From contig NZ_CP046907.1 in assembly GCF_014083985.1 (NCBI RefSeq), forward strand, positions 938,501-1,002,500: 64,000 bases of DNA, given 5' to 3'. The DNA is from Streptomyces sp. SCUT-3. Its GTDB lineage: Bacteria > Actinomycetota > Actinomycetes > Streptomycetales > Streptomycetaceae. This document shows, one piece after another, positions 22,247 to 30,811 of the stretch. The stretch's first letter is position 1, and each line of letters opens with the position of its first letter. Under the pieces are notes generated by a model. That model was given only the letters and a program-made list of their open reading frames with translations, made no database searches and was not told the origin of the DNA. Made by a program: the position numbers and the translations under genes.

Positions 22247-23623
22247 ATGGAGTTCAAGCTGCTCGGTACGTTCGAGGCGCGCCGCGGGGGGCAGCGGGTC
22301 GCGGTGGGCAGCCGACGCCAGGAGCGGTGCCTGCTGTCGGTCCTGCTGCTGCACCCGGGCCGCACCGTGACGACCTCGCGCCTGGTCGACCTGCTGTGGG
22401 ACGGCGCCGCCCCCGCCTCGGCCCGCGGCACCGTCCACACCTACGTCGGGAGGTTGCGGGCCGGCCTCAGGCCGTACGGGCTGCGCATCGAAACCCGGCA
22501 CGACGGGTACGCCGTCGACCCCGGGGCCGCGGGGGTGTCGGTCGACGCGCAGGAGTTCGTCCGCCTCGCCCGCCGGGCGGAGGCCCGCGACGACCCCGCG
22601 GAACGGGTGGACCTGTACGACCGGGCACTCGGACTGTGGCGGGGCCCGCTGCTCGCCGACGTCGCCGGCGACCGGCTCCGCGACCGGCTCGGCGTCGAAC
22701 TCGCCGACCTGCGCCTGTCCTGCCTGGAGCAGCGGGCCGAGGACCGGCTCGCCATGGGGCTGCACGGCAGGGTCGTGGAGGACCTGGCACGACCGGCCGG
22801 GGAGCACCCGGAGCGCGAGCGGCTCGTCGGCTGCCTGATGACCGCGCTGTACCGCGGCGGCCGCAAGGCGGACGCCCTCGGTCTGTACCGCAGCACCCGC
22901 AGGGCCCTGATCAAGGAGTTCGGCATCGAGCCCGGCGCAGGGCTGAGCGCGCTGCACGACCGCGTCCTGCGGGACGATCCCCGGCTGGAGCGGCCGGGCC
23001 GACCGGGCCGACCGGGCCGGCGGGAGGGACCGGACGGGCCGGACGGGCCGGGCGCGCCGGTCCAGGCGGTTCGGGTGCGCGGCGAGTGGCTGCCGTGGAA
23101 CACGAGCGGCCACCCCGCCCTGGAGCTCTGCAACACCTACGCGGGCTGGGGCGGCCCGCGGCGGCCCGGGTCGGAGTGGCTGCGCGGCTACAACACGCTC
23201 GCCGTGTGGGCAGGCCACACGGACCTGCTGGAGGAGCACGACGTCACCCGGCTGATGGAGCTTGCGCGGCGGCGGCCGGGCGAGGCGGCCGCCGCACTGG
23301 AGGAGGCCCGGGCGTTCCGCGCGGACCTGTACGCCTGCCTGACCCGCCCGGACGACGTGTCCGCCTTCGAGGCGGTGGCCGCGGCCGCCGCGGAGGCGGC
23401 CGGGGCGTCGGTGTTCGTCCGGGGCGAGGACGGCCTGGGACGCTGGCGGCTCTCCCCCGCCGCCGGGCTGCGGCTGCCCGCCCTCGCGGTCGCCCGCAGC
23501 GCCGCGGAACTGCTCGCCGACCCGAGGCGCTTCACGGTCCGGCGTTGTCCCGGCGAGGACTGCGGGTGGCTGTTCCTCGACCGGATCGGGCAAGCAAGGT
23601 TTCGAAGCGTCAGGAGCCCATGA
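22247..23623 (+). CDS. SARP-type regulator fused to an ABATE domain with a truncated CGNR zinc finger
   Basis: 458 residues. N-terminus: OmpR-type winged helix (MEFKLLGTFEARRGGQRVAV, RTVTTSRLVDLLWD, GTVHTYVGRLRAGL; residues 1-85), then a BTAD helical domain (about 95-240; FGIEPGAGLSALHDRVLRDD). After a Pro/Gly/Arg linker a second module starts near residue 275 (GHPALELCNTYAGWGG), the ABATE pattern that normally precedes a CGNR zinc finger. The finger begins (CPGEDCGWLFLDR near 433) but the protein stops 11 residues later without the second CxxC or the CGNR itself. There is no ribosome site; TACCCT at 22232-22237 lies 10 nt before the ATG, so a leaderless transcript is likely. Confidence 0.85.
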   Translation: MEFKLLGTFEARRGGQRVAVGSRRQERCLLSVLLLHPGRTVTTSRLVDLLWDGAAPASARGTVHTYVGRLRAGLRPYGLRIETRHDGYAVDPGAAGVSVDAQEFVRLARRAEARDDPAERVDLYDRALGLWRGPLLADVAGDRLRDRLGVELADLRLSCLEQRAEDRLAMGLHGRVVEDLARPAGEHPERERLVGCLMTALYRGGRKADALGLYRSTRRALIKEFGIEPGAGLSALHDRVLRDDPRLERPGRPGRPGRREGPDGPDGPGAPVQAVRVRGEWLPWNTSGHPALELCNTYAGWGGPRRPGSEWLRGYNTLAVWAGHTDLLEEHDVTRLMELARRRPGEAAAALEEARAFRADLYACLTRPDDVSAFEAVAAAAAEAAGASVFVRGEDGLGRWRLSPAAGLRLPALAVARSAAELLADPRRFTVRRCPGEDCGWLFLDRIGQARFRSVRSP

Positions 23624-23724
23624 ATCACGGTTGATTGACACCGGGTGGCCGGCATGGAAACCGAGGATCGGATCACGGGGGCTCCCGGGGGCGGGGCGGG
23701 CGGCACCGGCGGGAGGGCGGCGCG

Positions 23725-23993
23725 GTGAGCGGATCCGAGATCACGCCGCCCGCCCTGCGGAACGCGGCCGGGCACGGCACCGAGGCCCGGAACGGCACCC
23801 AGACGGCGACGAACCGCTTGGACCACAGCCACGAGCGCGTCAAGGAGGAGACGGACGGCTTCGGCTTCGGTGCCCACCAGGTCGAGCACGACCGCGAGTG
23901 GACCGCCGAGGACATGCAGAACGCCAAGCCCGCCCCCATGCCCGCTCCCGCGCCCAGCGCCCCCCTTCGGACGATGCCCCGTGGTCACGATGA
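23725..23993 (+). pseudogene. Probable WXG100-type small secreted protein, frameshifted
   Basis: A GTG at 23725 preceded by GGGAGG opens SGSEITPPALRNAAGHGTEA, then HERVKEETDGFGFGAHQVEH and DREW. This resembles small Streptomyces ESX-type proteins (an ITPxxLRxAA opening, then a helix ending in a Trp). In the start frame the ORF runs on into unrelated DNA; in the frame one base away it ends SDDAPWSR with a stop at 23993 that overlaps the next ATG as ATGA. The frame change falls at a 6-C run (about 23960-23966). It is probably a damaged gene. Confidence 0.4.
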
Positions 23994-24160
23994 GGCAGTT
24001 GGAGAAACCGAAGTTCGGCGCCCTGGGGGAGGCCGTGGAGAGCTGGCGGGAGTCCTCAGCCCGGCTCGACTACCACCGGGAGGAGGTCGACCGGTCCATG
24101 CGCGCCCCGCTGAAGGAGCAGCTGAGGCCCTGCCGAGGCCTGCGCCGGCGGAGCCGGAGG
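23990..24160 (+). pseudogene. Truncated N-terminus of a WXG-type protein
   Basis: ATG 23990 starts MRQLEKPKFGALGEAVESW, then RESSARLDYHREEVDRSM and RAPLKEQ, after which the sequence turns to Arg-rich nonsense where the antisense of dnaK begins. The pattern (KFGALGEAVESW, helix, KE-Q) resembles the N-terminal helical hairpin of WXG-containing secreted toxins or esterases of Streptomyces. The body of the gene is missing, so it is a relic coupled to the preceding frameshifted gene. Confidence 0.45.
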
Positions 24161-24211
24161 CGGCGGCCGGGGAGCCCGTCACGGGGCGCCCCGGCCGCCG
24201 GGGGCGGCGGT

Positions 24212-26101
24212 TCAGCCGCCCTCCCCCTTCTGCTTCTCGTCGTCGACGATCTCGGCGTCGACGACGTCCTGCTCCCCCGCCGCGCCGTGCGTGCCTTCGC
24301 CCGCCCCCGGCGCGGCCCCCGCGCCCGCGGTGCCGGCCGCGGCCCCCTCCGCGCGGGCCCGGTCGTACATGGCCGTGCCGATCTTCTGGGCGGCGACGGC
24401 CGCCCTGTCGACCGCGGCGCGCAGCCCCGCGGTGTCCTCGCCCTTGAGCTTCTCCTTGACCTCGGCGAGGGCGGCCTCGGTCTCGGCCTTCGCGTCGGCC
24501 GGGACCTTGTCCCCGTTGTCCCTGATCAGCTTCTCGGTCGAGTAGACGAGCTGCTCGGCCTGGTTGCGGGTCTCGGCGGCCTCGCGGCGCTTGTGGTCCT
24601 CCTCCGCGTGCTGCTCCGCCTCGCGCATCATGCGGTCGATGTCGTCCTTGGGGAGCGCGGAGCCGCCGGTGACGGTCATCCTCTGCTCCTTGCCGGTGCC
24701 GAGGTCCTTCGCGGACACGTGCATGATGCCGTTGGCGTCGATGTCGAAGGTGACCTCGATCTGCGGCACGCCGCGCGGGGCCGGCGGCAGGCCGGTCAGC
24801 TCGAACATGCCGAGCTTCTTGTTGTACGCCGCGATCTCGCGCTCGCCCTGGTAGACCTGGATCTGCACCGACGGCTGGTTGTCCTCGGCCGTGGTGAAGG
24901 TCTCCGAGCGCCTGGTGGGGATCGTGGTGTTGCGCTCGATCAGCTTGGTCATGATGCCGCCCTTGGTCTCGATGCCCAGGGACAGCGGGGTGACGTCGAG
25001 CAGCAGGACGTCCTTGACCTCGCCGCGCAGCACGCCGGCCTGCAGGGCGGCGCCGACGGCGACGACCTCGTCCGGGTTGACGCCCTTGTGCGGGTCCTTC
25101 CCGGTCAGCTCCCTGACCAGGTCGGTCACGGCGGGCATGCGGGTCGAGCCGCCGACCATGACGACGTGGTCGATGTCGGAGACCTTGATCCCCGCGTCCT
25201 TGACCGCCTGGTGGAAGGGCTCCTTGCAGCGTTCGAGCAGGTCGGCGGTGAGCTGCTGGAACTGCGCCCGGGTGAGCTTCTCGTCCAGGTGCAGCGGGCC
25301 CTCGGCGGAGGCCGTGATGTAGGGCAGGTTGATCGTGGTCTCGGTCGCGGCGGACAGTTCGATCTTGGCCCGTTCCGCGGCCTCGCGCAGGCGCTGCGTG
25401 GCCATCTTGTCCTTGGACAGGTCCACGCCGTAGTTGTTCTTGAACTGCTTGACCAGGTGGTCGACGACGCGCTGGTCCCAGTCGTCGCCGCCGAGGTGCG
25501 TGTCGCCGTTGGTGGACTTGACCTCCACCACGCCCTCGCCGATGTCCAGCAGGGAGACGTCGAAGGTGCCGCCGCCGAGGTCGAAGACGAGGATCGTCTG
25601 GTCGTTCTCCCGGTCCAGTCCGTAGGCGAGGGCGGCCGCGGTGGGCTCGTTGACGATGCGCAGGACGTTCAGGCCCGCGATCTCGCCGGCCTCCTTGGTG
25701 GCGGTGCGCTGCGCGTCGTTGAAGTAGGCGGGCACGGTGATGACGGCGTCCGAGACGTCCTCGCCGAGGTACGCCTCCGCGTCGTGCTTGAGCTTCTGCA
25801 GGACCCGTGCGGAGATCTCCTGCGCGGTGTACCGCTTGCCGTCGATGCTGCCGCTCTCCGGGAAGCGCCAGTTCGCGTCGCCCATGTGGCGCTTGACCGA
25901 GCGGGCGGTGCGTTCGATGTTGGTCACCGCCTGCCGCTTGGCCACCTCGCCCACCAGCACGTCGCCGTTCTTGGCGAAGCCGACCACGGACGGCGTGGTC
26001 CTGGCGCCCTCGGTGTTGGTGATGACGGTGGGCTCGCCGCCCTCCAGGACGCTGACGACCGAGTTGGTCGTGCCGAGGTCGATGCCGACCGAGCGTGCCA
26101 T
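24212..26101 (-). CDS. dnaK: Chaperone DnaK (Hsp70), second copy
   Basis: 629 residues from ATG 26101. An ATP-dependent chaperone that binds exposed hydrophobic peptides in the cytoplasm. It has the three Hsp70 signatures: IDLGTTNS at the N-terminus, [15 protein letters not shown] near 180, and [13 protein letters not shown] near 315, together with [14 protein letters not shown] near 145. The substrate-binding domain ([21 protein letters not shown]) and a helical lid follow, ending with the EIVDD-type acidic tail. There are no grpE, dnaJ or hspR genes next to it, so it stands apart from a dnaK operon. The divergent hsp20 gene shares a HAIR-like operator with it (26237-26257), so HspR control is inferred. 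Confidence 0.95.
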   Translation of the reverse strand: MARSVGIDLGTTNSVVSVLEGGEPTVITNTEGARTTPSVVGFAKNGDVLVGEVAKRQAVTNIERTARSVKRHMGDANWRFPESGSIDGKRYTAQEISARVLQKLKHDAEAYLGEDVSDAVITVPAYFNDAQRTATKEAGEIAGLNVLRIVNEPTAAALAYGLDRENDQTILVFDLGGGTFDVSLLDIGEGVVEVKSTNGDTHLGGDDWDQRVVDHLVKQFKNNYGVDLSKDKMATQRLREAAERAKIELSAATETTINLPYITASAEGPLHLDEKLTRAQFQQLTADLLERCKEPFHQAVKDAGIKVSDIDHVVMVGGSTRMPAVTDLVRELTGKDPHKGVNPDEVVAVGAALQAGVLRGEVKDVLLLDVTPLSLGIETKGGIMTKLIERNTTIPTRRSETFTTAEDNQPSVQIQVYQGEREIAAYNKKLGMFELTGLPPAPRGVPQIEVTFDIDANGIMHVSAKDLGTGKEQRMTVTGGSALPKDDIDRMMREAEQHAEEDHKRREAAETRNQAEQLVYSTEKLIRDNGDKVPADAKAETEAALAEVKEKLKGEDTAGLRAAVDRAAVAAQKIGTAMYDRARAEGAAAGTAGAGAAPGAGEGTHGAAGEQDVVDAEIVDDEKQKGEGG

Positions 26102-26236
26102 GTCACTCCTCCTTGACTCCGCCCCTCCCGATTCCTGCGCCGGTCCGCCCGTCGCGGCCCGCACCGGACACGTACCCCCTTCCTGCCCGGTCGGCCGGAG
26201 GACGGGCGAAGAATTTCCACAAACTCCGCAATAAAA

Positions 26237-26257
26237 CTTGAGCCTCCTCTTGTCAAG
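26237..26257. promoter_or_regulatory. HAIR-like HspR operator with divergent promoters
   Basis: CTTGAGC (26237-26243), 7 nt, TGTCAAG (26251-26257). The HAIR consensus is CTTGAGT-N7-ACTCAAG, so the left half matches 6/7 and the right half 5/7. The element overlaps a minus-strand TTGACA (26250-26255) and a plus-strand TTGTCA (26250-26255) followed after 17 nt by TATATG (26273-26278), giving divergent promoters for dnaK and hsp20 inside one operator. Confidence 0.7.
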
Positions 26258-26364
26258 GCGGCGCCGGAGGAATATATGTATGAGTATCGGGAGGTTTGGG
26301 AAGCCACCCCGGTGGAGTCGGACAGAAGTGGAGAACCCGTCGTCGAAGAGGGGAGTGACCACAG

Positions 26365-26790
26365 ATGCTGATGCGCACCGATCCCTTCCGCGAGCTGGAC
26401 CGCCTCACCCAGCAGTTCCTGGGGACGGTGGCCCGTCCGGCGACCATGCCGATCGACGCCTACGAGCACGAGGGCGCCTTCCTGGTGCACTTCGACCTGC
26501 CCGGGGTCGACCCTGACTCGATCGACCTCAACGTCGAGAAGAACGTCCTGACGGTCAGGGCCGAGCGCCGCGCCCCCGACACGGCGGGCGCCGAGCTGCT
26601 CGTCGCCGAACGGCCCTACGGGGTCTTCAGCAGGCAGCTGTTCCTCGGCGAGACCCTCGACCTCGAGCGGATCGAGGCCGGGTACGACGCGGGCGTCCTC
26701 ACCGTGAGGATCCCCGTCGCCGAGCAGGCGAAGCCGCGCAGGATCGAGATACACCACGGCAACGGCGGCGCCAAGCGGATCGCCGGCTGA
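26365..26790 (+). CDS. Hsp20/alpha-crystallin small heat-shock protein
   Basis: 141 residues, ATG 26365, with GAGGGGAG about 9 nt upstream. The N-terminus has [16 protein letters not shown]. The alpha-crystallin domain runs from about residue 28 to 125: [56 protein letters not shown] and [11 protein letters not shown], ending with the short C-terminal IEIHHG. It prevents aggregation of unfolded proteins without ATP and can hand clients to DnaK; the divergent dnaK makes this a natural pair. Its promoter shows a 17-nt spacer and lies within the HAIR-like element. Confidence 0.95.
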   Translation: MLMRTDPFRELDRLTQQFLGTVARPATMPIDAYEHEGAFLVHFDLPGVDPDSIDLNVEKNVLTVRAERRAPDTAGAELLVAERPYGVFSRQLFLGETLDLERIEAGYDAGVLTVRIPVAEQAKPRRIEIHHGNGGAKRIAG

Positions 26791-26954
26791 ACCCGCCCGG
26801 CCCCCGCGGCCGCCGTGCCCGCCCGCAGGCGGTGCCCTCCTCCGGATTCCGCACAGGTACCGGAAGGAGGACACCGCCGCACCCGCACGCCGCACCCGCA
26901 CGCCGCGACACCCTCCCCGACGGCCCCGCGACCCCGACAGGAGGCACTCGCCCG

Positions 26955-27347
26955 ATGATCACCGAACTGGCCGTGGAACGCGTCGAGTTCACCTGCGGTC
27001 ACTGCTGGACCCGCTGGAGCGCCGACTACGACGTGCAGCACTACCAGGACGACCGCGGCGCCGACTGGGAGTACTTCTCCCGCGACGGCGTTCCCGTCGC
27101 GTCCCCGTACACGCCCGAAGGGGCGCCCGCCTGCCCCCTGTGCGGACGGCACTGGGTGGGCCGGCTGCGGGCCCGCAGGCCCGTGCCGGTCCCCGGCGGG
27201 GACGGCCGGGCGCCCCGCAGCCCGGTCACCGACACCGCCGGGCACCGCCCCGAACGCCGCACCGCGCCCCTCCTAGGGGCCGCGGCCCACGAGCAGCCCG
27301 GGAGCACGGCCGCGCCGGCCGCCGGGCCCTCCCCCGCACGTCCCTGA
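26955..27347 (+). CDS. Small zinc-ribbon-like protein downstream of hsp20
   Basis: 130 residues from ATG 26955 (MITELAVERVEFTCGHCW). Two Cys pairs, CGHC near residue 14-17 and CPLCG near 59-63, are spaced like a zinc ribbon, with Trp-rich sequence between them (DWEYFSRDGVPV). The rest is a disordered Pro/Ala/Arg tail. It lies 164 bp after hsp20 on the same strand and may be co-regulated, but no heat-shock element is seen in front of it. Function unknown. It is followed by a strong bidirectional hairpin. Confidence 0.75.
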   Translation: MITELAVERVEFTCGHCWTRWSADYDVQHYQDDRGADWEYFSRDGVPVASPYTPEGAPACPLCGRHWVGRLRARRPVPVPGGDGRAPRSPVTDTAGHRPERRTAPLLGAAAHEQPGSTAAPAAGPSPARP

Positions 27348-27370
27348 ACGGGGCCCGGCCCCGGAACGGC

Positions 27371-27413
27371 GCACGGCCCCGGGGACCCGGCGTTCGGGTC
27401 CCCGGGGCCGTGC
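27371..27413. terminator. Bidirectional hairpin between convergent genes
   Basis: Perfect 19-bp arms with a 5-nt loop (GCGTT) between the zinc-ribbon gene and the NlpC/P60 gene, whose 3' ends face each other. Confidence 0.7.
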
Positions 27414-27447
27414 CGCCCGGCGCCCCGGTGTCCGGGGCGCCGGGGTG

Positions 27448-28530
27448 TCACAGGCGCTTCGCGCTGCGCAGCGTGGAGGCGTAGTAGCCGTTGCCGTCGA
27501 GCCGGGACGTGCCGCCCTTGTCCCCGATGGTCGGGCCGTTGACCTCCTCCCGGCTGGAGACGAAGATCTTGTGGCCGTCGGTGTCGTGGCCCATGTAGAT
27601 GCCGACGTGGTCGAGCCGCTGCTTGGTGCGCGCGTCGAGCTTGAAGAAGACCAGGTCCCCGGGCTGCAGGACGTCGATCGTCTTCGGCCGGTCCTGCGGG
27701 GAGACACCCTTCAGCGGGATGACGTCCGTGCCGAGGCCGGAGCGGGCCATGCCGTTGGCGGTGCGGGGCAGGCCGTCCCCGACGCCGTCCTTGGCCATCA
27801 GCGGGTAGCGGGCCCGGTAGCCGAAGACGGTGCGGATGAACCCGGAGCAGTCCATGGCGCGGTACCGCTGCGTCTCCGGCTGCATGACGGTGCCGTCCCG
27901 GAAGGCGTAGGGAATGCCCAGGTAGTCGTAGAAGTCGGACTCCTCCAGGCGGAGGTCCGCGCCCTCCTTCCCGTCCGGGTTGAGCGGGCCGAAGTCGGCG
28001 TCGCCCGCGTAGGAGATCCCCTCGTCGTCCTGCTTCACCGGAGCCTGGTCGACGTACTGGAACGCCATCGCGAAGATGTCGTCCTCCTCGCTGCCGAAGT
28101 ACTCCTTGAACCAGTCCTTGAACCACTTCTCCTTCTCCGCGCCGTCCCGCCACGGCTCCGGCATCAGCCGCACCCAGTTCTCGGTGACGACCCGGGACTT
28201 GGTGTTGGCGGCCTCGGTGAAGGTCCGGCTCGGGCCGGTGAGGGTGGCGGTGCGGGAACCGTCGGTGAAGGTCGCCAGCACCTGCCCCGACTCGTCCCGC
28301 AGGACCGAGCGGTCCGGGTTCCGCAGCCGCTCCCACGCCTGCGCGCCGGTGCGCTGCCCGGCGTTGGAGGACTTCAGGTCGGGCGTGTCGGTGACCGTCT
28401 GGACGGCGGCGGCCTTGGCCTGCTCGTCCTTGCGCAGCTCCACCGTGAAGTAGGCGCTGCCGGCGAGCAGGGCGAGCACGGTGGCGGCGTGCAGGGCGGA
28501 ACGGGGACCGAACTTCTTCTTGCTGCTCAT
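27448..28530 (-). CDS. NlpC/P60-family membrane-anchored peptidase at the end of the polyglutamate operon
   Basis: 360 residues. One N-terminal hydrophobic segment (ALHAATVLALLAGSAYFTVE, about 12-31) anchors the protein outside the membrane. Residues about 40-190 are an acidic, Trp/Phe-rich region. The C-terminal NlpC/P60 domain has the catalytic Cys in MDCSGFIRTVFGY (near 225) and the His in LDHVGIYMGHD (near 307), with DLVFFKLD in between. The family cleaves gamma-D-Glu/meso-diaminopimelate bonds in peptidoglycan, and some members cut poly-gamma-glutamate. It starts 23 bp after the PgsC stop, so it belongs to the same operon. Its likely job is trimming the polymer or opening the wall for it. 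Confidence 0.88.
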   Translation of the reverse strand: MSSKKKFGPRSALHAATVLALLAGSAYFTVELRKDEQAKAAAVQTVTDTPDLKSSNAGQRTGAQAWERLRNPDRSVLRDESGQVLATFTDGSRTATLTGPSRTFTEAANTKSRVVTENWVRLMPEPWRDGAEKEKWFKDWFKEYFGSEEDDIFAMAFQYVDQAPVKQDDEGISYAGDADFGPLNPDGKEGADLRLEESDFYDYLGIPYAFRDGTVMQPETQRYRAMDCSGFIRTVFGYRARYPLMAKDGVGDGLPRTANGMARSGLGTDVIPLKGVSPQDRPKTIDVLQPGDLVFFKLDARTKQRLDHVGIYMGHDTDGHKIFVSSREEVNGPTIGDKGGTSRLDGNGYYASTLRSAKRL

Positions 28531-28553
28531 GGGATCAGCTCCGGTCGGACGGG

Positions 28554-29036
28554 TCAGGCGGACGGCATGACGCCGAGCAGGATCCCGGCGGTGAGGACGA
28601 CGTAGTTCATGAGCGTCACCGAACCGGTGGCCAGGAGGGTGGCGCCCTTGGGCTGGCGGACCAGCTGGTAGGCGATCAGGCCGGGAACGATGAAGCCGAG
28701 CGTCTGGTTGGTGTACATCAGCGGGAACTGCTGCTGCAGGACGATCATCACCGTCGCCTGCAGGACCACTCCGGTCAGCACGACGGCCGCGAAGAGCCGC
28801 TTGCCGTACAGGATCACCATGCGCTGCAGCAGCAGGGTGGTGACGTAGGTCAGGACGGTGACGCCCACGACCATCGCGGCGCGCTGGAGGTCCTCGGCCA
28901 GGGTCAGGGCCAGCCAGCCGGGAGTGATCATCCCGCCCGGGGAGAGGTTGGTCGTCAGGTAGCAGACCAGGGAGAACAGCAGGCCCAGGGCGATGCCGAC
29001 AGCTGCGATCTCAGGGGTGAGGACGGCGGGGATCAA
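28554..29036 (-). CDS. pgsC: PgsC/CapC, poly-gamma-glutamate synthesis membrane subunit
   Basis: 160 residues with a TTG start at 29036 that overlaps the PgsB stop (TTGA), so translation is coupled. B. subtilis PgsC has about 149 residues, close to this. About four to five helices are present: AVGIALGLLFSLVCYL, AAMVVGVTVLTYVTTLLLQ, LFAAVVLTGVVLQATVMIVL and TLLATGSVTLMNYVVLTAGI. The family motif LSPGGMITPGWLAL is intact. It forms the synthase complex with PgsB and PgsA that joins glutamate through gamma bonds. Confidence 0.9.
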   Translation of the reverse strand: MIPAVLTPEIAAVGIALGLLFSLVCYLTTNLSPGGMITPGWLALTLAEDLQRAAMVVGVTVLTYVTTLLLQRMVILYGKRLFAAVVLTGVVLQATVMIVLQQQFPLMYTNQTLGFIVPGLIAYQLVRQPKGATLLATGSVTLMNYVVLTAGILLGVMPSA

Positions 29037-30805
29037 CGGGATTCTCCTGGGCTGTGCCACTGGTCGGGGTGCTGGAGGTTCTGGCGGAGCGCGCGGCGGC
29101 GGGCCTCGCGGGGGTTCGGCGGGTACGGCTCTTCCGCCGGGCCGTCGCCGGGCTCGTGAGCGGGCGACTCGTGAGCAGGCGGCTCGTGGCCCACCGACTC
29201 GTGGCCCACCGGCTCGTGGACCGGCTCGTGGACCGGCTCGTGGACCGGCTCGTCGATCGGGCCGCGGGGGTCGGCCGGCTGCTGCCGGTCGTACTCGCCG
29301 TGCCGGCCGGAGTCGTCGTACTGCTCGTACTGCGTGTACTGCTCGTACTGCTCGGGCACGTTGTGCTGCTCGTACTGCTCGGGGCCGTCGTACTGCGTGT
29401 ACTGCTCGGGCCCGTCGTACTGCGCGTACTGCTCGGATCCGTCGTACTGCTCGTACGGCTCGCGCTCGGCGTACGGCCCGGGCGCGTCGGGTTCGGCGTA
29501 CTGGTGGTGCGGCTGCTGGTATCGGGCCTCGTACGCCTCCGAGTAGGACTCGAACGGGTCGAGGTGGGGTGCGTACTGCTCGGGGCCGGGCGTTCCCGGG
29601 TCCTGCCGGGGGTCGTCCGGCTCGTCGTCGGCAGGCAGTTCCGCCAGGTGCTCCAGGAGCAGCTCGCCCTGGCCGTGGATGTTGCCGATGGCCACCATGG
29701 ACGAATCCGGGCCGAGCCGGCCGAGCAGTTCGGCCGTCAGTGCCCCGGGGTCGCGGCGGTCGCCGCCGAGGTCGACGACGCGGGCGCGCCACTCGGCGGG
29801 TATCGCGTCCAGGGCGCTCTTGGTGGGGTGGCCGATGAGGAAGACCGTCTCGGGTGCCAGCTCGGGGACGATCTCGCCCATCTGCCCGTTGCGCTCGACC
29901 CGGTCGGGGCGGCAGTTGATGACGACGTTCAGCGGCCGGTGGATCGCGCCCAGGTCGAGCAGCTGGTTGATGTTCATCAGGGTGGACTCGGGGTCGTTGG
30001 CCGCGAAGACGTTGGCGAAGCGCAGCCGCTTGCCGTCCGGGGTGCGGTACCGCTCGACGGAGAGCACGCCCGGGTCCGGCGGGGCGTCGTACATGCCCTG
30101 CAGTGCGGTCCCGCGGTCCACGCCGAGGAGTTCGGCCACCGCCAGCGCGATGGCCACGTTCTCCTTGAAGGTGAACCAGCTGAAGCCGCGCAGCTCCTCG
30201 TCCGTGACGGTCTCCGGGTCGACGGCGATCAGCCGGCAGTCCCTGCGGTCGGCCTCCTCCTGGAGGATGTGCAGCCGGTCCTTCTCGGCGGTCACGCAGA
30301 TGCCGCCCTCGGGCATGGAGCGGGAGAGCGAGCGCGCCACGTCGTCCAGGGTGGGGCCCATCTCGGCCAGGTGGTCCTCGCGGACGTTGCACAGCACGCC
30401 GATGGTGGAGCGGATCAGCTTGCTCTGGTTGATCTCCTGCAGGGCCGGCATGACGGCCATGCACTCGATCACCAGGGCGTCCGGGTGGTAGGTGGCGGCC
30501 CGCCGGACGATGCCGATCTGCTCGACCACGTTGGCGATGCCGAACTTGCGGTAGACCGGCTCCTCAGTGGCGTCGGGGTGGATGAACCGGGCGGCGGTGC
30601 CGGTGGTCTTGGCGACCGTGGTCAGTCCGCCGCCGCGCAGGGCGCCCGCGCACAGCCGGGTGATGGAGCTCTTGCCGCGGATGCCGTTGACCAGCACCCG
30701 GGTGGGGATGTGGTCGAGGTTGGCGAAGTGCCGCCGCTGCTCGAGGATGCCGGCGACCAGCAGGACGGCGCAGCACACCACGAGAACGGTGTAGAGGAAT
30801 AGCAC
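29033..30805 (-). CDS. pgsB: PgsB/CapB, poly-gamma-glutamate synthase ATPase with a long repetitive tail
   Basis: 590 residues from a GTG at 30805, only 6 nt after the sensor-gene stop. The N-terminal helix (MLFLYTVLVV) is followed by a Mur-ligase-type ATPase with P-loop GIRGKSSITR (41-50), ALVIECMAVMPALQEINQSK and VREDHLAEMGPT. It activates glutamate with ATP for gamma-linked polymerisation at the membrane. The family length is about 390; residues about 390-590 are an added tail of EQYxQYDGPEQY-type and EPVH repeats, ending with a basic segment. The tail reads through without frame damage. It may bind or guide the polymer, or tether partners. Confidence 0.92.
   Translation of the reverse strand: MLFLYTVLVVCCAVLLVAGILEQRRHFANLDHIPTRVLVNGIRGKSSITRLCAGALRGGGLTTVAKTTGTAARFIHPDATEEPVYRKFGIANVVEQIGIVRRAATYHPDALVIECMAVMPALQEINQSKLIRSTIGVLCNVREDHLAEMGPTLDDVARSLSRSMPEGGICVTAEKDRLHILQEEADRRDCRLIAVDPETVTDEELRGFSWFTFKENVAIALAVAELLGVDRGTALQGMYDAPPDPGVLSVERYRTPDGKRLRFANVFAANDPESTLMNINQLLDLGAIHRPLNVVINCRPDRVERNGQMGEIVPELAPETVFLIGHPTKSALDAIPAEWRARVVDLGGDRRDPGALTAELLGRLGPDSSMVAIGNIHGQGELLLEHLAELPADDEPDDPRQDPGTPGPEQYAPHLDPFESYSEAYEARYQQPHHQYAEPDAPGPYAEREPYEQYDGSEQYAQYDGPEQYTQYDGPEQYEQHNVPEQYEQYTQYEQYDDSGRHGEYDRQQPADPRGPIDEPVHEPVHEPVHEPVGHESVGHEPPAHESPAHEPGDGPAEEPYPPNPREARRRALRQNLQHPDQWHSPGESR
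29200..29470 (-). repeat. Low-complexity repeats encoding the CapB tail
   Basis: Imperfect direct repeats on the plus strand such as GTACTGCTCG (EQY codons, about 29305-29455) and GGCTCGTGGACC (EPVH codons, about 29205-29250). Unit lengths are multiples of three, so copy changes keep the frame. Confidence 0.8.
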
Positions 30806-30811
30806 GGCCGA

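Noticed and set aside
20255-23641. A 1128-codon minus-strand open frame
   Set aside because: It spans several real genes in a different frame, with the repetitive Arg/Gly composition of high-GC shadows.
23870-26116. A 748-codon plus-strand open frame opposite dnaK
   Set aside because: It is antisense to dnaK and mirrors its codon bias; only the first part overlaps the WXG-like remnant.
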